Of a stretch of DNA of 64,000 nucleotides, positions 53,802 through 63,459 are shown piece after piece; the first letter of the stretch is position 1, and every line of letters begins with the position of its first letter. The notes under the pieces are model-generated. The model was not told where the DNA came from, ran no database searches, and saw only the letters and a list, made by a program, of their open reading frames with translations. The position numbers and the translations under genes are program-made. Source of the stretch: Clostridia bacterium (lineage in GTDB: Bacteria; Bacillota; Clostridia; Lachnospirales; Lachnospiraceae). The DNA lies in contig SAAH01000005.1 in the NCBI GenBank assembly GCA_009929525.1, forward strand, positions 1-64,000, in the 5' to 3' direction.

Positions 53802-54399
53802 CTTCTTTTACTATGATTTTTCCTTCCCAGTCATCAGGAGTACAAATCTTCACGGTATATTCATTCCAAAGGTTCAGATCATAAAACCTGCATTTTTCAT
53901 AAAGAAGCTGATCAAGTTCACAACTGATTCCTTCCCCTGTGAACTTCAGATAGCTTTCCTTTTTGGTCCAGAAATGATAAAAGCTTTCTGCACTTCTTCC
54001 TTCCTGTTCAAACTGCAGCATTTCTGATGGGGATAAAATTTTATTTGCAATTTTTTCAATTCTTCCCTCAGCATGATGCTGTATATCGATTCCCACAGGA
54101 ACATCTGCCACCACACAGGCAACGTATTCTCCTGAGTGGCTGATATTAAAAAAGATATCTTCATGTTCTCTCAGATAAGGTTTACCCGATACTCCCACTT
54201 GGATCGGCTCTTCCTCAGCCTTAAGACTGATCTGGTACATTTCCCAGACCAGTTGGGACAACAGTTCTCTTCCGCAGCGGGTCTGTTCCCCTGCTTCTTT
54301 TTTTAGTGTACTCAAAGATTTGTTCTTTTCGTGCAAAACTTCAAGTTTTGTCCATCCACACATGACATCCTGTGAATGTTCTGTATGAATCTTTCTCAT
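53785..54399 (-). CDS. Sfp-type 4'-phosphopantetheinyl transferase
   Basis: The enzyme attaches phosphopantetheine from CoA to acyl or peptidyl carrier proteins. The 204-residue protein has GVSGKPYL, NISHSGEYVACVVADVPVGIDIQ (partly quoted) with the metal-binding aspartate in GIDIQ near residue 107, and FYHFWTKKESYLKFTGEGI with the WxxKES motif near 145. This size and motif set is Sfp-like rather than AcpS. acpP lies 4.2 kb upstream; no polyketide or peptide synthase is visible, so the target is not settled. Confidence 0.9.
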   Translation of the reverse strand: MRKIHTEHSQDVMCGWTKLEVLHEKNKSLSTLKKEAGEQTRCGRELLSQLVWEMYQISLKAEEEPIQVGVSGKPYLREHEDIFFNISHSGEYVACVVADVPVGIDIQHHAEGRIEKIANKILSPSEMLQFEQEGRSAESFYHFWTKKESYLKFTGEGISCELDQLLYEKCRFYDLNLWNEYTVKICTPDDWEGKIIVKEVELSR

Positions 54400-54410
54400 A
54401 GGAATCTCCC

Positions 54411-56258
54411 TTATACTTTCTGTTTTTTTGGTGCTTCCTCTATCTCATCCAGGAATCTGGATGTCTTTAACTGTTTTCCAAAGCGCTCTTCCACCGAGTA
54501 TAGATGAAGTTCCTTCTTTGCCCGTGTCATTCCCACATAGAACATCCTTCTCTCTTCCTCTATCTCTACATCCAGTACGGCTTTGTGGTAAGGAATGCTC
54601 CCCTCATTGACATCAAGGATATAAACTCTCTCAAACTCTAAACCCTTTGCACTGTGAAGGGTAGAGATCGTGACCGCTTCTGTCTGAAGACGGATCCTGT
54701 CCGCATGCTCCTTCAGCTTCTCCTTGTACTCTTCCATGTAGTCAAACCATTCTTGGTAAGTCTGATATCCTTTTGCACTCTCCTGTATCTCCCGAAGTAT
54801 ATCATAGAGTTCATCCACTTTGATCCGGCGATAATCTGCATATTCCTTCAGATATTCATCATATCCGATCCCATAACGGATATAATTGATCGCCGCGTAA
54901 GGATTCATATTTTTCATGATTTTTATATCGTGTTCAAACTTTTCTATGCGGTCACACATCCATTCTTTCCCCTCATAGAACTGATACAAAATCTCAAATG
55001 GCATCTCTTTCTCATAAAATGCCTCTCTGGACAGATACCGGTTAGGACGATTCATGATCGCAAGGAAATCACTCCTGCCGCGTCCACCCATAGCCAGTTT
55101 CATATAGGATACCATATTCCTGGCGAGCCAGTGCTCATACAGATTGGGAAGTACATCTCTCATCGTAAAGGGGAGATTATATTCCATCATCCGCTCCACA
55201 CTCATCCTGCTCCCCACATTTGTCCGGAATAACACTGCGATTTCCCTGCAGGGACACCCTTCCTCCAGATCTTTTTGGATGCTCTTAATCATCCAGGAAG
55301 TCTCCTCACTTTCATTTTCAAAAGTACGACACTCTATCACTTTTCCTTTTGGATTCTCTGTTTCCAACTGCTTATCAAAACGTGCATCATTCCACCGGAT
55401 CAGATTCTGAGATTTTTCAACAATCTCACCCGAACAGCGATAATTCTGTTTTAATATGAGCTGTTCCATCCCCGGATAGTCCTTCGGAACATGAAGCATG
55501 ATCTCCGGTTTGGCACCTCTGAAACGGTAAATAGACTGATCATCATCTCCCACAAGAAAGAGGTTATTCTCCGGCAATGCCAGCAGCCGGACAATATCAT
55601 ACTGTATCTGATTGACATCCTGGAACTCATCGATAAGGATATATCGGAATTTTTTTTGCCACGCCGCCAGAATATCGGGGTGCTTCTGGAATAATTTGTA
55701 GCAATAGACCATCAGATCATCAAAATCCAATAATCTCCGTCCATGAAGAATCCTCTCATAATTTTCATAAATCCTGCGAAATTCCTCATCAGGACAGCTC
55801 GCTGAGTAATAGTGGCTCAAAGGAATCCTCTCATTTTTCACCATACTGATCTCACGGCTCAGCGATTCTATCAGATCATTTTCATCATCCACATCCATGG
55901 ATGTTTTGTGGAGCAATTCCTTTAGGATCCTGTACTTTTCATCTTCGCTGGCTATATTTTTTGAAGTGATTCCATAGGCCTGACGCAGTATCGCATAAAA
56001 AATGCCATGGAAAGTCCCAAATGTGACAGCGGTATTCTTCTCCCCTGTCAGATTTAAAAATCGCTCCTTCATCTGTCTGGCAGCCGCCTTTGTAAAAGTG
56101 ACCACCAGAATGGATGAGGGAGCCACCTGGTATTCCTGTATCAGTTTTTGTGTCCGGTGTGTGATCACCGCAGTCTTACCGGAACCCGGCCCGGCAAGAA
56201 CGAGCAGTGCCCCATCTTTATGAGCCACTGCTTTTTGTTGTTCTGTATTAAATTTCAT
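54411..56258 (-). CDS. UvrD/PcrA-like superfamily 1 DNA helicase
   Basis: The 615-residue protein contains the UvrD motifs in order: [17 protein letters not shown] (Walker A) near 20, [29 protein letters not shown] near 212, [15 protein letters not shown] near 240, ILKQNYRC, and [18 protein letters not shown] near 535 with [12 protein letters not shown]. It is about 120 residues shorter than PcrA, lacking the C-terminal RNA-polymerase-interacting tail. The start overlaps the end of gltX. Confidence 0.92.
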   Translation of the reverse strand: MKFNTEQQKAVAHKDGALLVLAGPGSGKTAVITHRTQKLIQEYQVAPSSILVVTFTKAAARQMKERFLNLTGEKNTAVTFGTFHGIFYAILRQAYGITSKNIASEDEKYRILKELLHKTSMDVDDENDLIESLSREISMVKNERIPLSHYYSASCPDEEFRRIYENYERILHGRRLLDFDDLMVYCYKLFQKHPDILAAWQKKFRYILIDEFQDVNQIQYDIVRLLALPENNLFLVGDDDQSIYRFRGAKPEIMLHVPKDYPGMEQLILKQNYRCSGEIVEKSQNLIRWNDARFDKQLETENPKGKVIECRTFENESEETSWMIKSIQKDLEEGCPCREIAVLFRTNVGSRMSVERMMEYNLPFTMRDVLPNLYEHWLARNMVSYMKLAMGGRGRSDFLAIMNRPNRYLSREAFYEKEMPFEILYQFYEGKEWMCDRIEKFEHDIKIMKNMNPYAAINYIRYGIGYDEYLKEYADYRRIKVDELYDILREIQESAKGYQTYQEWFDYMEEYKEKLKEHADRIRLQTEAVTISTLHSAKGLEFERVYILDVNEGSIPYHKAVLDVEIEEERRMFYVGMTRAKKELHLYSVEERFGKQLKTSRFLDEIEEAPKKQKV

Positions 56259-57702
56259 GTAATTTCTCAATCGCTGCCTGTACCCTTACAAGACTTTCCT
56301 CTTTACCAAGGACCTCAAGGATCTCCGTTGCACCTGCCGGTGTCATCTGCTTTCCTGAAAGTGCAGTTCTGATCGGCCACATCACATATCCTACCTTATA
56401 TCCATTTTCTTTTGCATAAGCAGAAAGAACTTCAAACAAAGCATCATTGCTGAAATCTTCCTGAGCTTCAAGAAGCGGCTGTACTTCTGTCAATACCTTA
56501 AGGGATGATTCCTCATTGGTCTTCATTTTTTTATGAGTATACATAGATGAGTCATATTCCGGTACGGCCTCAAAGAAATCAATCTGATCTTTGATATCAG
56601 GGAATATCTCTATTCTCGTCTTTACCATAGCTGCTATCTTATGGAAATCAAGATCTCTTGTGATCACTTCTTTCATGTATGGAAGTGCCATCTCATAAAA
56701 TGCATCCTCGTCCATCTTCTTCAGGTATTCTCCATTCATCCAACGAAGTTTTACCATATCAAAGACAGCCGGAGACTTGCTGATGCGGTGATAATCAAAT
56801 TCTTTTACCAGCTCTTCAAGAGAAAAAATCTCATTGTCACTGGCCGGACTCCATCCTAAGAGTGCAACGAAATTGACAATTGCCTCTGATAAGAATCCCT
56901 GATCCAGAAGGTCTTCATAAGAAGAATGTCCAGAACGTTTGGAAAGCTTCTGATGCTCCTCATTCGTGATCAGCGGACAATGTACATACGCTGGTACTTC
57001 CCATCCAAATGCCTCATACAGACGGTTGTACTTAGGTGCAGAAGAAAGATATTCATTTCCTCTTACCACATGGGTGATGCCCATCAAATGATCATCGATA
57101 ACATTTGCGAAATTATATGTTGGATATCCGTCAGACTTGATCAGTATCATGTCATCCAGCTCGTTGTTATTGACTGTGATATCTCCGTAAAGTTCATCAT
57201 GGAAGGTTGTTACACCCTCAGCTGGCATATTGATACGGATAACGTATGGCTTTCCAGCCGCCAGATTCGCCTCTATCTCTTCTTTTGACAGGTGAAGACA
57301 GTGTTTATCATAGATTGTGATCTCTTTTCCTGCGACTTCTGTTTTGAGGCTCTCAAGACGTTCTTTATCACAGAAGCAATAATATGCATCTCCCTGCTCT
57401 ATGAGCTGCTTTGCATACTTAGTATATAGTCCCTGCTCCTGACGCTCACTTTGTACATATGGGCCAACACCGCCATCTTTATCAGGTCCCTCATCATGGA
57501 CCAGTCCTGTTTTTTCAAGGGTTCTGTAGATGATCTCCAGTGCGCCCTCCATAAAACGTTCCTGATCCGTATCTTCTATACGAAGCATAAAGCTGCCATC
57601 CTCATGTTTGGCGATCAAATATGCATATAAAGCTGTTCTCAGATTGCCAACATGCATTCTTCCTGTTGGACTTGGTGCAAATCTTGTTTTTACTGTACTC
57701 AT
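56248..57702 (-). CDS. gltX: Glutamyl-tRNA synthetase
   Basis: GltX charges tRNA-Glu (and often tRNA-Gln in Firmicutes). The 484-residue class I enzyme has the HIGH-type site [20 protein letters not shown] near residue 9-28 and the KMSKS-type site [18 protein letters not shown] near 250. [11 protein letters not shown] near 40 and [16 protein letters not shown] near 220 also match. AGGAGCG precedes the ATG. It is co-oriented and overlapping with the helicase gene. Confidence 0.97.
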   Translation of the reverse strand: MSTVKTRFAPSPTGRMHVGNLRTALYAYLIAKHEDGSFMLRIEDTDQERFMEGALEIIYRTLEKTGLVHDEGPDKDGGVGPYVQSERQEQGLYTKYAKQLIEQGDAYYCFCDKERLESLKTEVAGKEITIYDKHCLHLSKEEIEANLAAGKPYVIRINMPAEGVTTFHDELYGDITVNNNELDDMILIKSDGYPTYNFANVIDDHLMGITHVVRGNEYLSSAPKYNRLYEAFGWEVPAYVHCPLITNEEHQKLSKRSGHSSYEDLLDQGFLSEAIVNFVALLGWSPASDNEIFSLEELVKEFDYHRISKSPAVFDMVKLRWMNGEYLKKMDEDAFYEMALPYMKEVITRDLDFHKIAAMVKTRIEIFPDIKDQIDFFEAVPEYDSSMYTHKKMKTNEESSLKVLTEVQPLLEAQEDFSNDALFEVLSAYAKENGYKVGYVMWPIRTALSGKQMTPAGATEILEVLGKEESLVRVQAAIEKLHEI

Positions 57703-57734
57703 TTTTTTCGCTCCTGTTTATATATTGATTTTTA

Positions 57735-58460
57735 TTATGGAAATAGCTTTGGAAGTACTTCTTTTGGCTGGTCATTGATATAGTAATCTGCATTATGATC
57801 CGAAAAATGCGGCTTGTCATTGATCAGGATGATCGTATCGCCATGAAAATATTTCAATGTGGAATCGCACAAATCTGATTTCAGGCTGACACCCAACACC
57901 AACAATGTATCTGCCTCACCGATCTTTCGGGAAGCCTGCGTCAGCTTCATATTATCAAGCATCTCACCACTAAGGCATATCTGAGGGCGAACGATCGCAC
58001 CACATTTTTCACAAATAGGAACACCCTTTGCATTCAGTATGTAATCTACGGAGTATTCCGTCTTACATCTGGGGCATTGATTCTCATAAATATTTCCATG
58101 AAGACAGATTACATTCTTACATCCGCCTCGGGATGCAAGATTAAAAATACCTCTGGTGATCACTGCTTTTAGCTTACCCGCCTGTTCAAGCTTTGCCAGT
58201 GTCTTGTGGCACTCATTTGGTTCACCCCGCTTGCCAAGGATCTCCGACTTATAATATTCATAAAACTTTTCTGGCCGTGTATTATAAAATGCGCTGGTGA
58301 AAATTTCTTCCGGAGAATATCCATACTTCATCTCAACATCATAAGCAAAGTCGTCTCCTCCATAAAAATCACAGCCCGTATCCAAGCTGACTCTTCGGCC
58401 CATCAAACAAACCAGGTTACTGCTTCTTTGTATCGCGTTTCGCATGTGTTCCAATTTCAT
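57735..58460 (-). CDS. Degenerate Sir2-family protein
   Basis: The 241-residue protein aligns with the sirtuin fold, including a zinc ribbon with two CxxC pairs (CPRC near 130, CEKC near 152) and LHGNIYENQC supplying the catalytic-type histidine. The NAD-binding signatures are altered. GAGxSxxSGIPDFRG is MGRRVSLDTGCDFYGG, TQNID is TRGIFNL, and GTSLxVxP is GVSLKSDL. Deacetylation with NAD is therefore doubtful. ATG 58460 is about ten bases after GGAGGGG; a GTG at 58469 is the alternative. The role is unknown. A short gap follows gltX downstream. Confidence 0.8.
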   Translation of the reverse strand: MKLEHMRNAIQRSSNLVCLMGRRVSLDTGCDFYGGDDFAYDVEMKYGYSPEEIFTSAFYNTRPEKFYEYYKSEILGKRGEPNECHKTLAKLEQAGKLKAVITRGIFNLASRGGCKNVICLHGNIYENQCPRCKTEYSVDYILNAKGVPICEKCGAIVRPQICLSGEMLDNMKLTQASRKIGEADTLLVLGVSLKSDLCDSTLKYFHGDTIILINDKPHFSDHNADYYINDQPKEVLPKLFP

Positions 58461-58551
58461 ACAATCCACTCCCCTCCAAAGGCATTCATTTTTTTATTAT
58501 ACTTCATCGAAAAACCAAATTCAATAGTTTCCTGAATACAGCGAAAAATGT

Positions 58552-58580
58552 AAAAAAGGTGTGGATTAATCCTCCACACC
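58552..58580 (-). terminator. Terminator overlapping the end of acpP
   Basis: On the minus strand GGTGTGGA and TCCACACC form an 8-bp stem with a seven-base loop followed by TTTTTTAC. The stem includes the last acpP codons and its TAA. Confidence 0.85.
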
Positions 58581-58799
58581 TTTGCTTTTTAAGTATTCAA
58601 CTACGCTGCCAACCGTCTCAAGGTCTGTCAGTTCTTCGGCCGGAATCTCGATTCCATATTCCTCTTCCAGAGCCATGATCAGCTCAAACAAGTCTAAAGA
58701 ATCAGCTCCCAAGTCATCTTTAAAAGAGGTATCCATCCCGATAGTCTCTTCTTCGCAGTTTAACTGCTCAGCAATAATTGCTCTCATTTTCTCTAACAT
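58566..58799 (-). CDS. acpP: Acyl carrier protein
   Basis: This 77-residue acidic four-helix protein carries the phosphopantetheine attachment site [19 protein letters not shown], with serine 34-35 region in DSL. It serves fatty acid synthesis or a related pathway; no fab genes are adjacent. AGAGGAAGAT precedes the ATG. It is monocistronic, with its own terminator. Confidence 0.95.
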   Translation of the reverse strand: MLEKMRAIIAEQLNCEEETIGMDTSFKDDLGADSLDLFELIMALEEEYGIEIPAEELTDLETVGSVVEYLKSKGVED

Positions 58800-58897
58800 A
58801 TCTTCCTCTATCTCCTTTTAAAGAATGCTAACAAAAAATCTTTTGTTGTACCGAAGTATATCTATTCTGGAATCATTTGTCAACCCATTCAGGGAAA

Positions 58898-60079
58898 TTA
58901 TCTCGAAGTTTCCTCCTGGTTCTTAAATCGTATCTGTCTTGATACACTGAGGGCTATCCCCATCTCTGCCATCAGGAACAAAATAGAAGTTCCTCCATAA
59001 CTTACAAACGGCAAAGTGATACCTGTCGTCGGCATCAGATTGATCACAACACAGATATTTAATATGACCTGAAGTGCTATATGAGCAAAAATCCCACTGA
59101 CCACCAGTGATCCATACATATCAGGTGCATTCTGTGCAATAAAAAACAAACGGTATAAGAGATACCCAAACATCAATAATAAAAGGACCGCACCAAATAC
59201 TCCAAGTTCTTCACATACGATAGAAAATATCATATCATTCTGTGCTTCCGGAATCGTTCCCAGTTTCTGTGCACTGTTTCCTAAACCTTTTCCAAAGAAG
59301 CCGCCGCTTCCTATGGCATACAGTGCCTGCATAACCTGATACCCTCCGCCGGACATATTCTCTTCCGGATGAAGCCACGCCAGGATACGCCGGATACGGA
59401 AGTCATCACTGGTCGTCATCGTAACACCCATATAGGTAATGATACTTCCTATTATTCCGGCTAAAGCTGCTCCACTGATCACAAAAACCCTGGTTTTTGG
59501 ATGTGCAATAAAGATCATCACTACCGCAATACCACCGATGATAAGACCCGTACTCAGATTATCTGTCAATATAAACGCCGCACCTCCCTGAAGTGCACCA
59601 AAAAACAAAAGCATGCCAACTGCCTTTATGGTCCTCACCTGCTTACCCATCTTTATAATAATGACCGGCAGATAAATGATCACAGCAATCTTTGCGATCT
59701 CAGAAGGCTGAAACTGGATACCGATCTGAAGCCAGCGTCTGGAACCATACGCCGAAACTCCGAGAGGGGTGAATCGAACCATCGCCATCAAAATAAGTGA
59801 TACCACATAAGCAAGACCTGCTACCGGTATCAGCAAATGATAATTCCATCTTGATATAATAATTGCAAATATGATCGCGCCAGCACTAATGATCGCCTGA
59901 CGCCGAAAATAATACATGTCATCCCCATTAAATTTCAACTGAGCTTCATAGGAACTGGTACTGTAAAGCATGACCAGTCCAAAACAAATCAGCAAAATAA
60001 CTGCTGCCAGCAGATTATAATCATAATAATCTGTTTTTGTTTTCAGGCTTTGAAGCTTCTGCCTTACGCTTTTTTGCAT
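58898..60079 (-). CDS. FtsW/RodA/SpoVE-family lipid II polymerase
   Basis: This SEDS protein polymerises lipid II into glycan strands. The 393 residues contain about ten membrane helices. Landmarks are YDYNLLAAVILLICFGLVMLYS near 20, the long loop with RILAWLHPEEN and GYQVMQALYAIGSGGFFGKGLGNS near 235-265 (partly quoted), and the C-terminal NLMPTTGITLPFVSYGGTS. FtsW-like rather than RodA-like is suggested by the N-terminus, but SpoVE is equally possible in a spore former. Confidence 0.92.
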   Translation of the reverse strand: MQKSVRQKLQSLKTKTDYYDYNLLAAVILLICFGLVMLYSTSSYEAQLKFNGDDMYYFRRQAIISAGAIIFAIIISRWNYHLLIPVAGLAYVVSLILMAMVRFTPLGVSAYGSRRWLQIGIQFQPSEIAKIAVIIYLPVIIIKMGKQVRTIKAVGMLLFFGALQGGAAFILTDNLSTGLIIGGIAVVMIFIAHPKTRVFVISGAALAGIIGSIITYMGVTMTTSDDFRIRRILAWLHPEENMSGGGYQVMQALYAIGSGGFFGKGLGNSAQKLGTIPEAQNDMIFSIVCEELGVFGAVLLLLMFGYLLYRLFFIAQNAPDMYGSLVVSGIFAHIALQVILNICVVINLMPTTGITLPFVSYGGTSILFLMAEMGIALSVSRQIRFKNQEETSR

Positions 60080-60311
60080 ATAAAAACCTCATTTCTCATC
60101 ACGTACTCCCCCGCTTTGCAGTCAGAGGTATTCGACTGCCGAAAACTCTTTTATAGTATATCACTATTCGTTAAAGAAAAAAACCTAAAATCTTTTTTTC
60201 TTTCGGCACATCCACGATTTTCATCCGCACGTTTCCAGCACTCTGCCAAACGAACGTTTTAGCCGCAATTTTCATATGATAAATCAAATGATAAAAAAAG
60301 AAAGGATATCT

Positions 60312-60560
60312 ATGGAAAACTGTCGTATGAATTATAAGAATCCCCCTGTCAGGCGTGGATGTCCAGGCGAATGTCAAAAACAGCCAGCCTGTTCTCCCGG
60401 ACCCCGCATATTCCAGTTAGAAAACATGCCTCTGGCTATGGGTTATGTGCCATGTCAGAAACTGCATGAAGTATATGATACGAAAAAAGGGCTTCAGATG
60501 GGAACGATTTTCCCTGAACTATGCAAACCATTTTGTGGCAAAGGAGGTGGGTGTCGATGA
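60312..60560 (+). CDS. cotJA: Spore coat protein CotJA
   Basis: The 82-residue, proline- and cysteine-rich protein ends LENMPLAMGYVPCQKLHEVY and GLQMGTIFPELCKPF, the CotJA pattern. ATG 60312 has GAAAGGA five bases upstream; an in-frame ATG at 60276 is less likely. Its stop overlaps the cotJB start. Expression by sigma-E is expected from the family, though I saw no clear promoter. Confidence 0.9.
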   Translation: MENCRMNYKNPPVRRGCPGECQKQPACSPGPRIFQLENMPLAMGYVPCQKLHEVYDTKKGLQMGTIFPELCKPFCGKGGGCR

Positions 60561-60865
60561 TGAACTGCGAATGTAACTGCACCTGCCAGAAAAACGATAT
60601 ATCCAGGGAACAATTAATGGACATCATTGATCAGGCAAGTTTTGCCCAGTATGATATGCTTCTTTATCTGGATACCCATCCTGATGATGCCGAAGCTTTT
60701 GCCTACTATCGCAAGCAGACCTGTATCCGTGAAGATGCACTGAAACAATACGCTCAACATTACGGCCCCCTCACCATGGATCTGATCGATGACACCTGCA
60801 GTGACTCATGGAAATGGATGATGCAGCCATGGCCATGGGAAATAAAAAAGAAAGGCAGGTGCTGA
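60557..60865 (+). CDS. cotJB: Spore coat protein CotJB
   Basis: The 102-residue protein has LMDIIDQASFAQYDMLLYLDTHPDDAEAF near 23-50 (partly quoted) and the tryptophan-rich end WKWMMQPWPWE, both diagnostic of CotJB. AAAGGAGGTG precedes the ATG at 60557, which overlaps the cotJA TGA. An N-terminal NCECNCTC run is extra and may bind metal. Confidence 0.92.
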   Translation: MMNCECNCTCQKNDISREQLMDIIDQASFAQYDMLLYLDTHPDDAEAFAYYRKQTCIREDALKQYAQHYGPLTMDLIDDTCSDSWKWMMQPWPWEIKKKGRC

Positions 60866-60869
60866 ATAT

Positions 60870-61508
60870 ATGTGGATATATGAAAAGCGACTGGAATATC
60901 CAGTAAACATCAAAACACCCAATGCCAAGATCGCCAAGATGATCATGAGTCAATATGGCGGGCCTGACGGTGAGATCGGAGCATCTCTTCGCTATCTGTC
61001 CCAGCGATTCTCCGCACCAAACAGGATCTGTATGGCAGTATTAAACGATGTCGGCACGGAGGAACTGGCTCATCTCGAAATGGTATCAACGATCGTTCAC
61101 CAGCTGACAGCAGATCTTACCATGGAAGAAATCGAAAAATCTGGTTTTGCAGATTACTATGTGGATCACACTGTGGGGATCTGGCCTCAGGCAGCGGGCG
61201 GTATCCCATTTAATTCCTGTGAATTCCAGTCAAAAGGCGATCCTATCACTGGTCTTTTCGAAAACCTCGCTGCGGAGCAAAAAGCAAGGAGCACCTATGA
61301 CAATATCCTGCGTGTGGTACGGGATATCCCTGAAATTGCCGATCCTATCCGTTTCCTGAGAGCAAGAGAAGTGGTTCATTTCCAGCGATTTGGAGAAGCT
61401 CTCCAATCCGTACAAGATCAGCTGAACGCGAAAAACTTCTATGCCTTCAACCCTAGCTATGATACCGCTGTCACCAAAAATCCGTGTGACTGCAATACTT
61501 CCTGCTAA
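60870..61508 (+). CDS. cotJC: Spore coat protein CotJC, manganese-catalase-like
   Basis: The 212-residue protein belongs to the manganese catalase family: GEIGASLRYLSQRFSAPN supplies one helix ligand, VGTEELAHLEMVSTIVHQL another pair, and FLRAREVVHFQRFGEALQS the last. A full di-manganese site is therefore likely. It ends the cotJABC operon; by family knowledge it sits in the spore coat. A C-terminal CDCNTSC tail is cysteine-rich. Confidence 0.95.
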   Translation: MWIYEKRLEYPVNIKTPNAKIAKMIMSQYGGPDGEIGASLRYLSQRFSAPNRICMAVLNDVGTEELAHLEMVSTIVHQLTADLTMEEIEKSGFADYYVDHTVGIWPQAAGGIPFNSCEFQSKGDPITGLFENLAAEQKARSTYDNILRVVRDIPEIADPIRFLRAREVVHFQRFGEALQSVQDQLNAKNFYAFNPSYDTAVTKNPCDCNTSC

Positions 61509-61511
61509 ACA

Positions 61512-61566
61512 AAAAACAGGCACAGCCCTACATTCATCTCTATCAATGGGGCTGTGCCGTCTTTTA
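61512..61566. terminator. Bidirectional terminator between cotJC and the SGNH hydrolase
   Basis: GGCACAGCCC (61519-61528) pairs perfectly with GGGCTGTGCC (61549-61558). A-rich and T-rich flanks allow function on both strands for the convergent genes. Confidence 0.88.
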
Positions 61567-61575
61567 TCCATCTTT

Positions 61576-62274
61576 TTATTTGTTCTGAATTGCCTTCGCG
61601 ACTGATTCTGCGATTTGAGTAGCTCCATCTTTATTGGGATGGATCCCATCGGGATCAAACCACTCCGGATGTCCCTGCATAATGCCATACATATCAATAA
61701 CAGACAATTTTTTCTCTTTTCCAATATCCTGGATGATCTGTCTCTCCTTTTCCAGTATATCGATGTGCATCAGCATATTCGTGCTCATCTCCTCTGAAGC
61801 AGAAAATACCGGCGGTGGAGTAACAAGGATTACCTGTGGCTTCGTCTCAAGTTCTTGATAAGTCTTTATCATCTCTTCATAGTCTTTTCTAAATGCTGCC
61901 TCGTCCTTCCAGTTAATTTCTTTCGAATCATTCGTTCCCAAGAACAAAATGACGATCTTCGCATCATAGGACAAGCTAAGTTCATACTTTTCCTCTTTCC
62001 AGAAAGACTGGTCACCGCTTTTTTGGAGCGTTGCTCCATTCACACCAAAGTTTCCTACCCTGTATTCTTTTGTGCCCAATAACTTTTGAAGTTGTACCGG
62101 ATAGCAGTTATCCTTTCTTTCCTCTACCCCGGTTCCATAAGTGATACTGTCCCCAACACAGGCAACCTTCGTCTGCTTCTTACTTCCTGACATCTGCATG
62201 ATATTCCAAAACACCAGAACAACTGCAACCATCAGCAGTGCCTGTACACGTTTTTTTCTCTTATCCTTATCCAT
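61576..62274 (-). CDS. Membrane-anchored SGNH/GDSL hydrolase
   Basis: ATG 62274 with GGGGGA upstream gives 232 residues. A single membrane helix near 10-26 is followed by an SGNH hydrolase: GDSITYGTG (block I serine), GNFGVNGATLQ (block II), LFLGTNDSKE (block III) and DGIHPNKDGA (block V histidine and aspartate). These are esterases, often removing acetyl groups from surface glycans. A divergent acyltransferase gene lies next to it, making a glycan O-acetylation role plausible. Confidence 0.87.
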   Translation of the reverse strand: MDKDKRKKRVQALLMVAVVLVFWNIMQMSGSKKQTKVACVGDSITYGTGVEERKDNCYPVQLQKLLGTKEYRVGNFGVNGATLQKSGDQSFWKEEKYELSLSYDAKIVILFLGTNDSKEINWKDEAAFRKDYEEMIKTYQELETKPQVILVTPPPVFSASEEMSTNMLMHIDILEKERQIIQDIGKEKKLSVIDMYGIMQGHPEWFDPDGIHPNKDGATQIAESVAKAIQNK

Positions 62275-62456
62275 TTTTTCCCCCTTATAATTTTGTCCTA
62301 CCGTAATTATAATCATTTTCCCGCTCCATGACCAGTTTTTATACATTATTTTATATAATTCCAAAAAAAACCATGATTTTTCTACGTTTTTCATCTTGTA
62401 ATTCTCGTCCGCAGAAAGTAAAATATGCTGGAATCTATATTGAGGAGAGAAAAATA

Positions 62457-63443
62457 ATGAAACAACCTGATGCTGTTCCCGCTGATAACCGGGAATATCT
62501 TTTTGATAATTATAAAGTTTTGCTGATCATTCTTGTAGTTATTGGACATTTTATAGAACCAAATTATGATCAAAATCCTTTTCTATATGAGCTGAAATGG
62601 GGAATTGTCGCATTTCATATGCCGGCTTTTATATTTATCTCCGGATACTTTTCCAAACGTATCCCCTCTGTAAAAAAATTGATACAGGGTTTGGTTATCC
62701 CATATTTTGTCTATGAGATACTTTATTATCTGCTTTATATCTATGTCCTAGACAAGGACACGGACTTTTACTTTACCCGTCCAAAGTTTTCCCTGTGGTA
62801 TCTCATGGCCTTATTCGCATGGCGGGTTATGGCACCGTTGGTCCAGAAGATTCCACACTACCTTATGCTTTCATTAGTTGCAGGACTATTGGTGGGAATC
62901 ACGCATTTGGACAACTTTCTTTCGATTCCCAGAATCTTATTTTTCTTTCCATTTTTCCTTGCAGGACTCAGTTTTGACAGTTCCTGTCTGACAAAATACC
63001 GGAATCGAAAAGGTTATCTATGTGCTCTTGGTATTCTTGGTGCTTTTGCAGTATTTCTTTTTACAGATACTTATCATGACTCTCTGACACCGTGGATCTT
63101 CTACGGCCGTTATTCTTATTCTGAGATGCACATGGGCGACCTTGAAGGCATGTTTATACGAAGTATCTGTTATGCGATTTCCTTTATCCTGATTTATCTG
63201 TTCATGCTGGTCCTGCCTACAGAGAAGAAATCCTACTCTTATCTTGGTCAGAGAACGATGGCGATCTATATCTTTCATGGTTTCGTATTCAGCTGCCTAA
63301 AATACAGCTCCAGTATCTTGAAATCTGTGGAAAGTAACTGGGAAAGTATTCTTCTTATCTGCTTTTGTCTTTTTCTCGTATGGCTCTTATCACGAAAACC
63401 ATTTGTTCTTATAACTAATAAAATCTCTCATCTGATAGGATGA
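62457..63443 (+). CDS. Acyltransferase 3-family membrane protein
   Basis: The 328-residue protein has about ten membrane helices and the acyltransferase 3 pattern: NYKVLLIILVVIGHFIEP with the active-site-type histidine near 33, FHMPAFIFISGYFSKR near 55-70, and PRFSLWYLMALF-like PKFSLWYLMALFAWR near 115. Such proteins acetylate exported sugars or peptidoglycan. ATG 62457 follows GAGGAGAG. It ends inside a terminator hairpin. Confidence 0.88.
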   Translation: MKQPDAVPADNREYLFDNYKVLLIILVVIGHFIEPNYDQNPFLYELKWGIVAFHMPAFIFISGYFSKRIPSVKKLIQGLVIPYFVYEILYYLLYIYVLDKDTDFYFTRPKFSLWYLMALFAWRVMAPLVQKIPHYLMLSLVAGLLVGITHLDNFLSIPRILFFFPFFLAGLSFDSSCLTKYRNRKGYLCALGILGAFAVFLFTDTYHDSLTPWIFYGRYSYSEMHMGDLEGMFIRSICYAISFILIYLFMLVLPTEKKSYSYLGQRTMAIYIFHGFVFSCLKYSSSILKSVESNWESILLICFCLFLVWLLSRKPFVLITNKISHLIG

Positions 63444-63458
63444 GAGATTTTATCTTTT
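63420..63458. terminator. Bidirectional terminator after the acyltransferase
   Basis: AAAATCTCTCATC and GATGAGAGATTTT form a 13-bp stem with a six-base loop, including the acyltransferase stop. A T-rich tail follows on both strands before the convergent metallo-beta-lactamase-fold gene. Confidence 0.88.
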
Positions 63459-63459
63459 A

